Assembly: GCA_030789695.1 (NCBI GenBank)
Contig: CM061141.1
Coordinates: forward strand, 273,699,655-273,763,654
Reading direction: 5' to 3'
DNA length: 64,000 nt
Source of the DNA: Scilla litardierei
Lineage: Eukaryota > Streptophyta > Magnoliopsida > Asparagales > Asparagaceae
Shown here: positions 21,242 to 33,197 of the stretch, one piece after another
Position numbering within the stretch: position 1 is the first letter of the stretch
Layout of the letters: each line of letters begins with the position of its first letter
Translations under genes and position numbers: made by a program
The notes under the pieces: model-generated
The model's database searches: none
What the model was told of the DNA's origin: nothing
The model's input: the letters and a program-made list of their open reading frames with translations, nothing else

Positions 21242-22373
21242 CTGCGATAACCTCATCCACAGCCTCGCTCTCCACAGCGGTCATCAGAAAAGCATGCCTC
21301 CTCAGCGGAACAGCCTGCCGAAAAGCCTGTCCCTGCGGAACAAGAGCTGCTCCACGTCCAGCAGGAACAGACGCTCGCTGCTGCAACGGCTGTGCTACAA
21401 CAGGTGCCCTCCGCAGCTGATTCACGTGCCGACAATCCTTCGCGGCATGGGAAGCATCACCACAAACCAGACACTGGCCCAAAAACTTCCGACACTGATC
21501 CTTGATGTGGCCAGGCTTGTCGCAGAAATGGCAAGTCTTCAGAATGGGCCCTCCTGGCCTCTTAAACTGAGCAGGCTGGTTCGGCCTGAATCCAGGTCTA
21601 ACCACAGCTCTCGCCTGTTCCACAGGCCTCTTACCAGCACCAACAATAGACCCCCTCCTCTGGTTCACGAGCAGCTCCTGCCTCTTGGCTGCTACTAGAA
21701 CCTTCTGATAAGACTCCCGGTCAGAAGAGGTCACAAAACTCTGGAGCTCCGAAGCAAGTCCCTGCAGGAACCTCTGAGCTCTCTCCTCAGCGTCCTGCAC
21801 CATCTTTGGTGCAAACCGACTCAGCCTCATGAACTCTTGGTGATATAGGTCCACCGACGAGCTTCCTTGCTTCAAATCGATAAAACGCTGCAGCATCTCT
21901 TCCCTGGCAGCTTTCGGAAAGAACTCACCCTCAAATCTGGCCTTGAAGGTAGCCCAAGCTATCGGCTCCACCAGCATATTCTCTTCCGCATCCCACCAAT
22001 TCCGAGCATTATCCTTGAGTTGCCTCTTCGCCAAATCAACCCATCCAGCCGGGGTGATCTTGGCCATCTTCAGATTGTCCTCGATGTTCCGAATCCACTC
22101 ATCGACAGCCAGAGGACCCTCAAACCCATCAAAATATGCGGGACCCAGCTCCCGAAATTGCTTCGCTCCTGGCTCAGAGCGAGGGGCATCCGGAAGAGCC
22201 CGGGCAGCTCGAGCAAGTGGGGCATTCTGGACTTGCAGGAGCACGCCCTGCTGCACTTGCATCATCTGGATCATCATCCGCATCATCTCACCGTTGGTGG
22301 GTTCCCGCTCAGGCTCCTCGTCATGAGGGATCGCACCACTACCCCCACCACGGGTGAAACGTCTTCCTGCCAT
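21195..22373 (-). CDS. Tekay copy 1 Gag
   Basis: A 392-aa open frame from ATG at 22373. It has a Met/Gln-rich N-terminus (MMRMMIQMMQVQQG), a Retrotrans_gag core (about residues 88-210; RNWWDAEENMLVEPIAWATFKARF), a basic linker, and two CCHC zinc knuckles at 281-294 (CX2CX4HX4C) and 301-314. Gag packages element RNA into particles. The last 14 residues are intron-encoded in the proposed model, so this protein comes from unspliced RNA and Gag-Pol from spliced RNA. Copy 1 has Asp at 285 where copies 2 and 3 have Gly. The start lies about 145 bp inside the LTR edge. Confidence 0.9.
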   Translation of the reverse strand: MAGRRFTRGGGSGAIPHDEEPEREPTNGEMMRMMIQMMQVQQGVLLQVQNAPLARAARALPDAPRSEPGAKQFRELGPAYFDGFEGPLAVDEWIRNIEDNLKMAKITPAGWVDLAKRQLKDNARNWWDAEENMLVEPIAWATFKARFEGEFFPKAAREEMLQRFIDLKQGSSSVDLYHQEFMRLSRFAPKMVQDAEERAQRFLQGLASELQSFVTSSDRESYQKVLVAAKRQELLVNQRRGSIVGAGKRPVEQARAVVRPGFRPNQPAQFKRPGGPILKTCHFCDKPGHIKDQCRKFLGQCLVCGDASHAAKDCRHVNQLRRAPVVAQPLQQRASVPAGRGAALVPQGQAFRQAVPLRRHAFLMTAVESEAVDEVIAGNPQSSYYFPSWFEC

Positions 22374-22517
22374 CTAGTGACACAGAAAACGAATCAGATT
22401 AGACTCATAGCTTATGACATCGGACGTCGAACTTAGTTTATTGGACATTCTAATATTATTATCGCTCTTCCGATAATCGCAGTTACAGAAGGACCTGCAT
22501 GGGCCACCAACAAAACC
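22374..22517 (-). other. Tekay leader without a recognisable tRNA-iMet primer site
   Basis: The leader begins on the minus strand GGTTTTGTTGGTGGCCCATG, right after LTR end GTGACA. TGGTATCAGAGC, usual in Tekay elements, is absent. A TGG at +9 (TGGTGGCCCATGC) is the only candidate priming site. All three copies are the same here. Confidence 0.6.
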
Positions 22518-24933
22518 TGTCACGACCCGCTTCCCTAAAATGGAGGCGAGACGTGAAAAGGTCCGCACGAGAGTGGAGCTGCGAAGCCCCAAACCCGATA
22601 AGCGTCAATAAAACATAAGCAGGTCCCTGTAACCACAACGGAACAACAATAATAGCACAAGGAGAGACTGAAATAAAATCTCACATCTCATAAATTGTCC
22701 AACATGAAAATAAGTCCAACATCCAGAAAAGCCACCAGGCTAAAAGAAAGAGTCTAAAAGGCCCAGAACAAAGCCAACAAAAGCAACGACATAACATAGT
22801 ATAGGTGCTACGCACAGATAACAAAACAACTGTCTAAACAAAAGTAAAACACGACGAAGACACTAGGACTGGTCCCCAGTGTCAACGTACTCCCCGTCAA
22901 ACACAAGCTCGGGCTCGGCGTCAGCAAACACCTCGTCCTCAACAAGGTACTCAGGCTTAGGATCTAACATGTGTCACCCAAAAGAGTAAAGGGGCACATG
23001 TAAGCAAGTCTAAAAGACTTGGGCAAGGAAACTGAAAGTAAGGCAACTAGCAACCTAGCAGTTATAGTATGCATGACATGTCAGTTATAACATGAGTGCA
23101 CAATCAAGACATGGCAAGATAATTTGTACAGGAGAACAATCATCGGGACAAGACAAGAGTAGCCAAGCTACTACCAATCTCAATCAATTCACTATTCACG
23201 TTGTTTGTAGATGTTTACGCCTTACAGCTGAATGGTTTCACATTCACGCTGATTGGCCGCTTAACACTACCCCAAACCCAGAGTTTACGCCTTACCACTG
23301 CAGTTGCTGATCGGGCAGACTCCCAGTTGATTGGCCGCTTAACTCTTACCCCCAATACCCACACGTAATGGAGCCAGGGTCCCCGCACATGAGCTCGCAT
23401 TCTTAAACATTTGGCGTAGGGGTGCACCTAGCCGGAAACAAGCAATTCGGGCATTGGCTATCAACCAACACATGGCCCGCTTCTGGAACACGAGCCAGGA
23501 ACACACGCATTTGTAGCGAAGCTACGCAATCACAGAAGCACTTAAAGTATGCAATGAAATGACAATTAATTCGCGTACCGTTAATGGAAAGTAAACATGA
23601 CATGGTAATTGTGCAACATGATATATGTCGGAACTAGCTTCGTTGTCAAGCTAGTTCCCCAATTTGCGCCTAGGCGAGTATCATTTCGTCGCCTAGCCTC
23701 TTTTACGCCTACAACAAGCAAATGGCCTAAAACATGGACTAAACCCTAAGTGGCAAGTTTCACTTGCCTAGCACCGGGAATGACGATCACGAAGGTTCGT
23801 CTCGCGGATGCTAATCTACGGGGGAAATCGCTGTTATGGGGAAACAAACATCAAACAACATGAAATTTCATTAGGGTTTCATAAAAATACAAATAGGATA
23901 TAAAAACGTCAAGAGATCGATTTCTTACCGAGAGGAAGTGGAAGAAACACTCCGGAGAACCCTAGGACCAGATCTGGAAACAAATGGAGAAGTTTGGAGA
24001 ATTAGGGTTTTTGGGGGATTTTGGGGATTTGGTGAGATTTTGGGGAAGATGAGAGGTAGAATGAGTGGATGGAGGGTTTAGATGATGAATCTAGGGCTTG
24101 GGATGAAGGAATAGGGCTTGGAGGAAGATGGGGGCTCAATGGGGGAGAAACTAGGGTTTTGGGTCGAGTGGAGGAAGAAGAAAACGTTTGGGAGGGGTAT
24201 AAATAGGTTGGGCTGGCGGCTGCCCAGAAATTAGGGTTTTAACACATATTAGTCGGTCAAAGAGCAACCACTGACCGGCTAGTTTGGCAACTAGTCGGTC
24301 GGTCGACCAACGCAGACCGACTAAGTGCAAACAGTAACTTCTGAACGAAAATAGGATTTAGATTTAGTAGGTCCATGAACAAATACTGACCGACTAGTTT
24401 AGCATCTAGTCGGTCGATGAACGTTCTTAGACCGACTAAGAGTAAACAGTAACTGATACTAAAATTAGATGATGTGTTAGTCGGTTAAAGAAGCATTGCC
24501 GACCGACTAGTTTGCAACCTAGTCGGTCAACCAACGTTCTTAGACCGACTAACGATAAACAGTAACTCCTGAGAAATTTAGAAAGCTAACTAGTCGGTCC
24601 AAGAAGGATTTCCGACCGACTGGATCGTCATCTAGTCGGTCGGTGCCCCTTCTTATACCGGCTAATAAGCACCAAAAGTTCCGATACGGAGCGCGGTGCC
24701 CCGGGATCGATTCCTAAGACTCCTAGGCTTGATCTATTAGTAAGATATGACCGTTATGAAGTCCGTCACGAATGACATACTTCGAAATCGACGATCCTAA
24801 GGAAGAAACGAGAAAACACGACGAAACGATCGAAAATGAAAGTCACGGAGACGAAAACCACGCAGAGGAGAAAATCCACCAAAACATATATTATATTATA
24901 ATAAATCCAGATACATGAAAAGCAGTCGTTACA
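22518..24933 (-). repeat. Tekay LTR 2
   Basis: 2416 bp, shared between internal domains 1 (as 5' LTR) and 2 (as 3' LTR). The palindrome array is at 24250-24665. It shares GACCGGCTAG with LTR 3 and TTTAGTAGGTCC with LTR 1, a mosaic expected from recombination between LTRs. Confidence 0.95.
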
Positions 24934-24979
24934 TCCTCCCCAACTTAAGAAAAATTCCGTCCTCGGAATTTCCGAATAC

Positions 24980-25882
24980 TCACGTGTCCGGAAACAAAAG
25001 TGGGAAACGCTCTCGCATCTCATCCTCATTCTCCCAAGTAGACTCTCCAGGTGAGCCGTGTCGCCACATCACCCTTACAAGATTGACAATCATGTTCCGA
25101 AGCGATTTCTGACGCCTGTCCAGAATCTGCACTGGATGCTGGTCATATGTCATATCGGGGCGAACGGTTATCTCCGAAAAATCCACAGCATGAGATGGAT
25201 CGCTAATGTATCGACGAAGCTGCGACACATGGAAAACATTGTGAACTCCTTCCAAAGATGGCGGCAAGGCCAAGCGATAAGCTACCTCGCCAACCCTCTC
25301 TAAAATGTCAAACGGTCCAATGTATCGCGGGCTCAACTTCCCTCGCTTCCCAAAACGAATCACACCGCGATTCAGGGAAATCTTCAAGAACACATGGTCG
25401 CCCGGCTGAAATTCCAAAGGACGACGTTTAGCATCAGCCCAATGCTTAAAACGGTCCTGAGCAATTCTCAACCTCTCCCGAATATTCCTGACGATATCCA
25501 CGGCCTCCACGATCATCTCAGGTCCCAACAACTCCCGATCACCAACGTCATCCCAACTCAATGGCGATCGACATTTCCTCCCATAAAGAGCGACGAAAGG
25601 CGCCATGCCAATACTCGCCTGGAAGCTGTTGTTGTAAGAGAACTCCACCAAATACAGATGGTCCTCCCACGAACCCTTGAAATCCAACATGCACGCCCTC
25701 AGCATGTCCTCCAAAATCTGAATCGTCCTCTCGGACTGGCCATCCGTCTGCGGATGGTACGCCGTGCTGAAACTCAGACGCTTACCCAAGATCTTCTGCA
25801 AACTCTGCCAGAACTGAGATGTGAACCTCGTGTCTCTGTCCGACACGATACTCACGGGGACTCCCTAAAGTCGCACGACTTC
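24980..25882 (-). pseudogene. Tekay copy 2, integrase C-terminal half and chromodomain (exon 3)
   Basis: Same domains as copy 1, and open except for TAG at 25865-25867 (a His codon in copies 1 and 3) near the start. The two CAG codons mutated in copy 1 are intact. Confidence 0.85.
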
Positions 25883-25953
25883 CTGCACGATTCACGTTAC
25901 ATCACTATCCAAACTAGGAAAAGGAAATAAAACGGAGAGTAAAAGAATTTTAC
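25883..25953 (-). other. putative intron 2, Tekay copy 2
   Basis: Equivalent to 18639-18709, with the same donor and acceptor. Confidence 0.6.
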
Positions 25954-28373
25954 CTCCATTTATCTCCTTGCTAGCGCCTCAGTGGACTGTCCCACTCGGA
26001 ACGGAATAAAGTGCGCAGGTTTGGTCAATCGATCTACGATCACCCAAATCGCGTCATTCTGCTTCGGACTCCGAGGTAGTCCAGTCACGAAATCCATAGT
26101 GATGTGTTGTCATTTCCACTCCGGAATCGGAAGCGGTTGTAGCATCCCGGCCGTACGCTGATGCTCCGCCTTCACTTGCTGGCAAACCAAGCACTTGGCT
26201 ACACTCCGAGCCACACTCCTCTTCATACCATGCCACCAATAATTCAGACGAAGATCCTGGTACATCTTGGTGCCACCAGGATGCACAGAATACGGCGAAC
26301 TGTGTGCCTCCACCATCAACTCCTCTCTAATATCCCCAGCTGGCACACACAACCTGGCTCCAAACCTTAGCGAGCCATCCTCATGAATCAAAAAGTCAGC
26401 CCGCAGACCGGCTTCCACCTGCTCCCGAATCTTCACCAGCCTCGGATCCTCAACCTGACCAGCCTTAATCCGATCCACAATCGTCGATTGTACCTGCATG
26501 TACATCAACGATGAATCCTCCCCCGGAAGAACAATCTCCACGCCAGACTCACAAAAATCCTGCTGCAACCTCCACTGCGAGGTCAAAATCATCACCGCTG
26601 GAAGCCTACTCAAAGCATCAGGGACCACATTCACCTTGCCGGGGTGAAACTGCAAATCAATATCATAATCCGCCATAAGCTCCAACCATCGACGCTGTCG
26701 CATGTTGAGCTCCTTCTGAGTGAAAATGTACTTCACGCTTTTGTGATCGGTGAAAATCTTCACTTTCTCACTCAGCAAGAAGTGCCTCCAAATCTTAAGA
26801 GCAAACACAACGGCAGCCAACTCCAAATCATGCGTCGGGTAATTCTTCTCATGAACCTTAAGCTGACGAGACGCATACGCCACAACATGCCCATGCTGAT
26901 GCAACACACAACCGAGACCCTTGCCAGAAGCATCACAAAAGCTCTCAAATCCACCGCTGCGATCAGGCACAACAAGAATAGGGGCAGTCGTCAACCTCTC
27001 CTTCAGAACACCAAAAGCACTCTCGCAATCACCCGACCAAACAAAAGCAACTTCCTTCCGCGTCAACCTGGTCATTGGCTCAGCAATACGAGAAAAGTCC
27101 TTAATGAATCGCCGATAATAACCCGCAAGTCCAAGGAAACTCCGAATCTCAGACGCAGACGACGGAACGGGCCACTCTCTGATGGCCATAATCTTCTCAG
27201 GATCCACTGAAATACCATCTCTAGTCACCACATGCCCGAGAAAAGCAACTCTATCCAGCCAGAACTCGCACTTTGAAAACTTAGCATACAAACGATGCTT
27301 TCTCAAGATCTCCAACACCGTCCTTAAGTGCGAGGCATGCTCTTCCTCCGACTTCGAATAGATCAGAATGTCGTCAATAAAGATCACGACAAACTTATCC
27401 AAAAAGTCGTAGAAAATCAGGTTCATCAGATTCATGAAAACTGCGGGCGCGTTAGTTACGCCGAAAGGCATAACCACAAACTCATAGTGTCCATACTTCG
27501 TCCTGAACGCTGTCTTCAGAACATCATCCTTCTTCACCTTCAACTGATGATAACCACTCCTCAAATCCAACTTAGAAAACACCCTCGAACCTCCAAGCTG
27601 ATCAAAAATATCATCGATGCGAGGCAACGGGTATTTATTCTTAATGGTCACCGCATTCAACTCCCGATAGTCCACGCACATGCGACGTGAACCATCCTTC
27701 TTCTTCACCAGCAACACCGGTGCTCCCCACGGAGACACGCTAGGATTAATATAACCCTTCTGCAAAAGCTCATCCAACTGCTTCCGCAACTCTTCCAATT
27801 CTGCAGGTGCCATACGATACGGCGCCTTCGAAATCGGCTGCGCACCTGGAACAAGATCGATAGAAAATTCTAGGGCTTGATCAGGCGACAAACCAGACGT
27901 CTCCTCGGGGAAGACGTCGCCGAAATCACGCACCACAGCTGGCCACTCCAGCTCCATCTGCATAGCCACAACCTCCACCGGCCTGGCCCGAAATCTGACA
28001 GAACCAAGCGAACTGCTACCACGACTGAACTCAAATACTGGATGTCCGGGAATCTCGAACACCACCTTCTTCCTTCGACAGTCGATCGTAGCATAGAAGC
28101 TCGCAAGCCAGTCCATCCCAAGAACTGCATCATAGTTGATGATGTCGTGGACAATGAAATCAGCAAAAAGCTCATGTCCACAGACCACCAACGAGCAGGA
28201 ATTACAACCACGATGCACCGAGACCACGCCATTCCCTGTAACGATGTTCCAACTCTTGGGAAGAGGGGACGTCGACAAGGAATGCCTCTCCACAAAGCTC
28301 CGAGAAATAATGCACATCGATGCACCGGAGTCAAAGAGGACCCGTGCAGGAAATGTGCAAACCAAAACCACAC
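25954..28373 (-). pseudogene. Tekay copy 2, protease-RT-RNase H-integrase (exon 2)
   Basis: As copy 1 through integrase, but TGA at 26110-26112 replaces a Trp codon (TGG in copy 1) just before the first catalytic Asp of integrase. It also carries the shared TAA at 25960-25962. RT FIDD and protease DSG are intact. Confidence 0.88.
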
Positions 28374-28485
28374 CTAACAATCAATTAACAATCAAACCCT
28401 AGTCTAGCAAACAACCATGTTCAAGCGAACAACACAATCTAACATTCAAACCAGCTAGGAAAGTAATAGCTAGATTGAGGATTAC
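28374..28485 (-). other. putative intron 1, Tekay copy 2
   Basis: Equivalent to 21130-21241; boundaries conserved. Confidence 0.73.
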
Positions 28486-29617
28486 CTGCGATAACCTCAT
28501 CCACAGCCTCGCTCTCCACAGCGGTCATCAGAAAAGCCTGCCTCCTCGGCGGAACAGCCTGCCGAAAAGCCTGTCCCTGCGGAACAAGAGCTGCTCCACG
28601 TCCAGCAGGAACAGACGTTCGCTGCTGCAACGGCTGTGCTACAACAGGTGCCCTCCGCAGCTGATTCACGTGCCGACAATCCTTCGCGGCATGGGAAGCA
28701 TCACCACAAACCAGACACTGGCCCAAAAACTTCCGACACTGATCCTTGATGTGGCCAGGCTTGCCGCAGAAATGGCAAGTCTTCAGAATGGGCCCTCCTG
28801 GCCTCTTAAACTGAGCAGGCTGGTTCGGCCTGAATCCAGGTCTAACCACAGCTCTCGCCTGTTCCACAGGCCGCTTCCCAGCACCAACAATAGACCCCCT
28901 CCTCTGGTTCACGAGCAGCTCCTGCCTCTTGGCTGCTACTAGAACCTTCTGATAAGACTCCCGGTCAGAAGAGGTCACAAAACTCTGGAGCTCCGAAGCA
29001 AGTCCCTGCAGGAACCTCTGAGCTCTCTCCTCAGCGTCCTGCACCATCTTTGGTGCAAACCGACTCAGCCTCATGAACTCTTGGTGATATAGGTCCACCG
29101 ACGAGCTTCCTTGCTTCAAATCGATAAAACGCTGCAGCATCTCTTCCCTGGCAGCTTTCGGAAAGAACTCACCCTCAAATCTGGCCTTGAAGGTAGCCCA
29201 AGCTATCGGCTCCACCAGCATCTTCTCTTCCGCATCCCACCAATTCCGAGCATTATCCTTGAGTTGCCTCTTCGCCAAATCAACCCATCCAGCCAGGGTG
29301 ATCTTGGCCATCTTCAGATTGTCCTCGATGTTCCGAATCCACTCATCGACAGCCAGAGGACCCTCAAACCCATCAAAATATGCGGGACCCAGCTCCCGAA
29401 ATTGCTTCGCTCCTGGCTCAGAGCGAGGGGCATCCGGAAGAGCCCGGGCAGCTCGAGCAAGTGGGGCATTCTGGACTTGCAGGAGCACGCCCTGCTGCAC
29501 TTGCATCATCTGGATCATCATCCGCATCATCTCACCGTTGGTGGGTTCCCGCTCAGGCTCCTCGTCATGAGGGATCGCACCACTACCCCCACCACAGGTG
29601 AAACGTCTTCCTGCCAT
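28439..29617 (-). CDS. Tekay copy 2 Gag
   Basis: 392 aa, open. Differs from copy 1 at a few sites, including Cys for Arg at residue 8 and Gly for Asp at 285, both shared with copy 3. Leu replaces Pro at 108 (ITLAGW), private to copy 2. Both zinc knuckles are complete. Confidence 0.9.
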   Translation of the reverse strand: MAGRRFTCGGGSGAIPHDEEPEREPTNGEMMRMMIQMMQVQQGVLLQVQNAPLARAARALPDAPRSEPGAKQFRELGPAYFDGFEGPLAVDEWIRNIEDNLKMAKITLAGWVDLAKRQLKDNARNWWDAEEKMLVEPIAWATFKARFEGEFFPKAAREEMLQRFIDLKQGSSSVDLYHQEFMRLSRFAPKMVQDAEERAQRFLQGLASELQSFVTSSDRESYQKVLVAAKRQELLVNQRRGSIVGAGKRPVEQARAVVRPGFRPNQPAQFKRPGGPILKTCHFCGKPGHIKDQCRKFLGQCLVCGDASHAAKDCRHVNQLRRAPVVAQPLQQRTSVPAGRGAALVPQGQAFRQAVPPRRQAFLMTAVESEAVDEVIAGNPQSSYYFPSWFEC

Positions 29618-29761
29618 CTAGTGACACAGAAAACGAATCAGATTAGACTCATAGCTTATGACATCGGACGTCGAACTTAGTTTATTGGACATTCTAATAT
29701 TATTATCGCTCTTCCGATAATCGCAGTTACAGAAGGACCTGCATGGGCCACCAACAAAACC

Positions 29762-32177
29762 TGTCACGACCCGCTTCCCTAAAATGGAGGCGAGACGTGA
29801 AAAGGTCCGCACGAGAGTGGAGCTGCGAAGCCCCAAACCCGATAAGCGTCAATAAAACATAAGCAGGTCCCTGTAATCACAACGGAACAACAATAATAGC
29901 ACAAGGAGAGACTGAAATAAAATCTCACATCTCATAAATTGTCCAACATGAAAATAAGTCCAACATCCAGAAAAGCCACCAGGCTAAAAGAAAGAGTCTA
30001 AAAGGCCCAGAACAAAGCCAACAAAAGCAACGACATAACATAGTATAGGTGCTACGCACAGATAACAAAACAACTGTCTAAACAAAAGTAAAACACGACG
30101 AAGACACTAGGACTGGTCCCCAGTGTCAACGTACTCCCCGTCAAACACAAGCTCGGGCTCGGCGTCAGCAAACACCTCGTCCTCAACAAGGTACTCAGGC
30201 TCAGGATCTAACATGTGTCACCCAAAAGAGTAAAGGGGCACATGTCAGCAAGTCTAAAAGACTTGGGCAAGGAAACTGAAAGTAAGGCAACTAGCAACCT
30301 AGCAGTTATAGTATGCATGACATGGCAGTTATAACATGAGTGCACAATCAAGACATGGCAAGATAATTTGTACAGGAGAACAATCATCGGGACAAGACAA
30401 GAGTAGCCAAGCTACTACCAATCTCAATCAATTCACTATTCACGTTGTTTGTAGATGTTTACGCCTTACAGCTGAATGGTTTCACATTCACGCTGATTGG
30501 CCACTTAACACTACCCCAAACCCAGAGTTTACGCCTTACCACTGCAGTTGCTGATCGGGCAGACTCCCAGTTGATTGGCCGCTTAACTCTTACCCCCAAT
30601 ACCCACACGTAATGGAGCCAGGGTCCCCGCACATGAGCTCGCATTCTTAAACATTTGGCGTAGGGGTGCACCTAGCCGGAAACAAGCAATTCGGGCATTG
30701 GCTATCAACCAACACATGGCCCGCTTCTGGAACACGAGCCAGGAACACAAGCATTTGTAGCGAAGCTACGCAATCACAGAAGCACTTAAAGTATGCAATG
30801 AAATGACAATTAATTCGCGTACCGTTAATGGAAAGTAAACATGACATGGTAATTGTGCAACATGATATATGTCGGAACTAGCTTCGTTGTCAAGCTAGTT
30901 CCCCAATTTGCGCCTAGGCGAGTATCATTTCGTCGCCTAGCCTCTTTTACGCCTACAACAAGCAAATGGCCTAAAACATGGACTAAACCCTAAGTGGCAA
31001 GTTTCACTTGCCTAGCACCGGGAATGACGATCACGAAGGTTCGTCTCGCGGATGCTAATCTACGGGGGAAATCGCTGTTATGGGGAAACAAACATCAAAC
31101 AACATGAAATTTCATTAGGGTTTCATAAAAATACAAATAGGATATAAAAACGTCAAGAGATCGATTTCTTACCGAGAGGAAGTGGAAGAAACACTCCGGA
31201 GAACCCTAGGACCAGATCTGGAAACAAATGGAGAAGTTTGGAGAATTAGGGTTTTTGGGGGATTTTGGGGATTTGGTGAGATTTTGGGGAAGATGAGAGG
31301 TAGAATGAGTGGATGGAGGGTTTAGATGATGAATCTAGGGCTTGGGATGAAGGAATAGGGCTTGGAGGAAGATGGGGGCTCAATGGGGGAGAAACTAGGG
31401 TTTTGGGTCGAGTGGAGGAAGAAGAAAACGTTTGGGAGGGGTATAAATAGGTTGGGCTGGCGGCTGCCCAGAAATTAGGGTTTTAACACATATTAGTCGG
31501 TCAAAGAGCAACCACTGACCGGCTAGTTTGGCAACTAGTCGGTCGGTCGACCAACGCAGACCGACTAAGTGCAAACAGTAACTTCTGAACGAAAATAGGA
31601 TTTAGATTTAGTCGGTCCATGAACAAATACTGACCGACTAGTTTAGCATCTAGTCGGTCGATGAACGTTCTTAGACCGACTAAGAGTAAACAGTAACTGA
31701 TACTAAAATTAGATGATGTGTTAGTCGGTTAAAGAAGCATTGCCGACCGACTAGTTTGCAACCTAGTCGGTCAACCAACGTTCTTAGACCGACTAACGAT
31801 AAACAGTAACTCCTGAGAAATTTAGAAAGCTAACTAGTCGGTCCAAGAAGGATTTCCGACCGACTGGATCGTCATCTAGTCGGTCGGTGCCCCTTCTTAT
31901 ACCGGCTAATAAGCACCAAAAGTTCCGATACGGAGCGCGGTGCCCCGGGATCGATTCCTAAGACTCCTAGGCTTGATCTATTAGTAAGATATGACCGTTA
32001 TGAAGTCCGTCACGAATGACATACTTCGAAATCGACGATCCTAAGGAAGAAACGAGAAAACACGACGAAACGATCGAAAATGAAAGTCACGGAGACGAAA
32101 ACCACGCAGAGGAGAAAATCCACCAAAACATATATTATATTATAATAAATCCAGATACATGAAAAGCAGTCGTTACA
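29762..32177 (-). repeat. Tekay LTR 3
   Basis: 2416 bp, between internal domains 2 and 3. The palindrome array is at 31494-31909. Has TTTAGTCGGTCC like LTR 4, where LTRs 1 and 2 have TTTAGTAGGTCC. Confidence 0.95.
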
Positions 32178-32223
32178 TCCTCCCCAACTTAAGAAAAATT
32201 CCGTCCTCGGAATTTCTGAATAC

Positions 32224-33126
32224 TCACGTGTCCGGAAACAAAAGTTGGAAACGCTCTCGCATCTCATCCTCATTCTCCCAAGTAGACTCTCCAGGTGAGC
32301 CGTGTCGCCACATCACCCTTACAAGATTGACAATCATGTTCCGAAGCGATTTCTGACGCCTGTCCAGAATCTGCACTGGATGCTGGTCATATGTCATATC
32401 GGGGCGAACGGTTATCTCTGAAAAATCCACAGCATGAGATGGATCGCTAATGTATCGACGAAGCTGCGACACATGGAAAACATTGTGAACTCCTTCCAAA
32501 GATGGCGGCAAGGCCAAGCGATAAGCTACCTCGCCAACCCTCTCCAAAATGTCAAACGGTCCAATGTATCGCGGGCTCAACTTCCCTCGCTTCCCAAAAC
32601 GAATCACACCGCGATTCAGGGAAATCTTCAAGAACACATGGTCGCCCGGCTGAAATTCCAAAGGACGACGTTTAGCATCAGCCCAATGCTTAAAACGGTC
32701 CTGAGCAATTCTCAACCTCTCCCGAATATTCCTGACGATATCCACGGCCTCCACGATCATCTCAGGTCCCAACAACTCCCGATCACCAACGTCATCCCAA
32801 CTCAATGGCGATCGACATTTCCTCCCATAAAGAGCGACGAAAGGCGCCATGCCAATACTCGCCTGGAAGCTGTTGTTGTAAGAGAACTCCACCAAATACA
32901 GATGGTCCTCCCACGAACCCTTGAAATCCAACATGCACGCCCTCAGCATGTCCTCCAAAATCTGAATCGTCCTCTCGGACTGGCCATCCGTCTGCGGATG
33001 GTACGCCGTGCTGAAACTCAGACGCTTACCCAAGATCTTCTGCAAACTCTGCCAGAACTGAGATGTGAACCTCGTGTCTCTGTCCGACACGATACTCACG
33101 GGGACTCCATGAAGTCGCACGACTTC
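32224..33126 (-). CDS. Tekay copy 3, integrase C-terminal half and chromodomain (exon 3)
   Basis: Fully open, unlike copies 1 and 2. Catalytic Asp (IVSDRDTRF) and Glu (SERTIQ) are present, as are the GPF/Y-like segment and the chromodomain-like C-terminus ending [11 protein letters not shown]. It is a downstream exon in the proposed model and has no start of its own. Upstream stops in exon 2 still prevent a full polyprotein. Confidence 0.83.
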   Translation of the reverse strand, partial: EVVRLHGVPVSIVSDRDTRFTSQFWQSLQKILGKRLSFSTAYHPQTDGQSERTIQILEDMLRACMLDFKGSWEDHLYLVEFSYNNSFQASIGMAPFVALYGRKCRSPLSWDDVGDRELLGPEMIVEAVDIVRNIRERLRIAQDRFKHWADAKRRPLEFQPGDHVFLKISLNRGVIRFGKRGKLSPRYIGPFDILERVGEVAYRLALPPSLEGVHNVFHVSQLRRYISDPSHAVDFSEITVRPDMTYDQHPVQILDRRQKSLRNMIVNLVRVMWRHGSPGESTWENEDEMRERFQLLFPDT

Positions 33127-33197
33127 CTGCACGATTCACGTTACATCACTATCCAAACTAGGAAAAGGAAATAAAACGGAGAGTAAAAGAATTTTAC
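33127..33197 (-). other. putative intron 2, Tekay copy 3
   Basis: Equivalent to 18639-18709; boundaries conserved. Confidence 0.6.

Noticed and set aside
17814..22436. Many 60-290-codon plus-strand frames across the Tekay internal domains (also in copies 2 and 3)
   Set aside because: They are antisense shadows of gag-pol, repeated with the same period, and have no recognisable motif.
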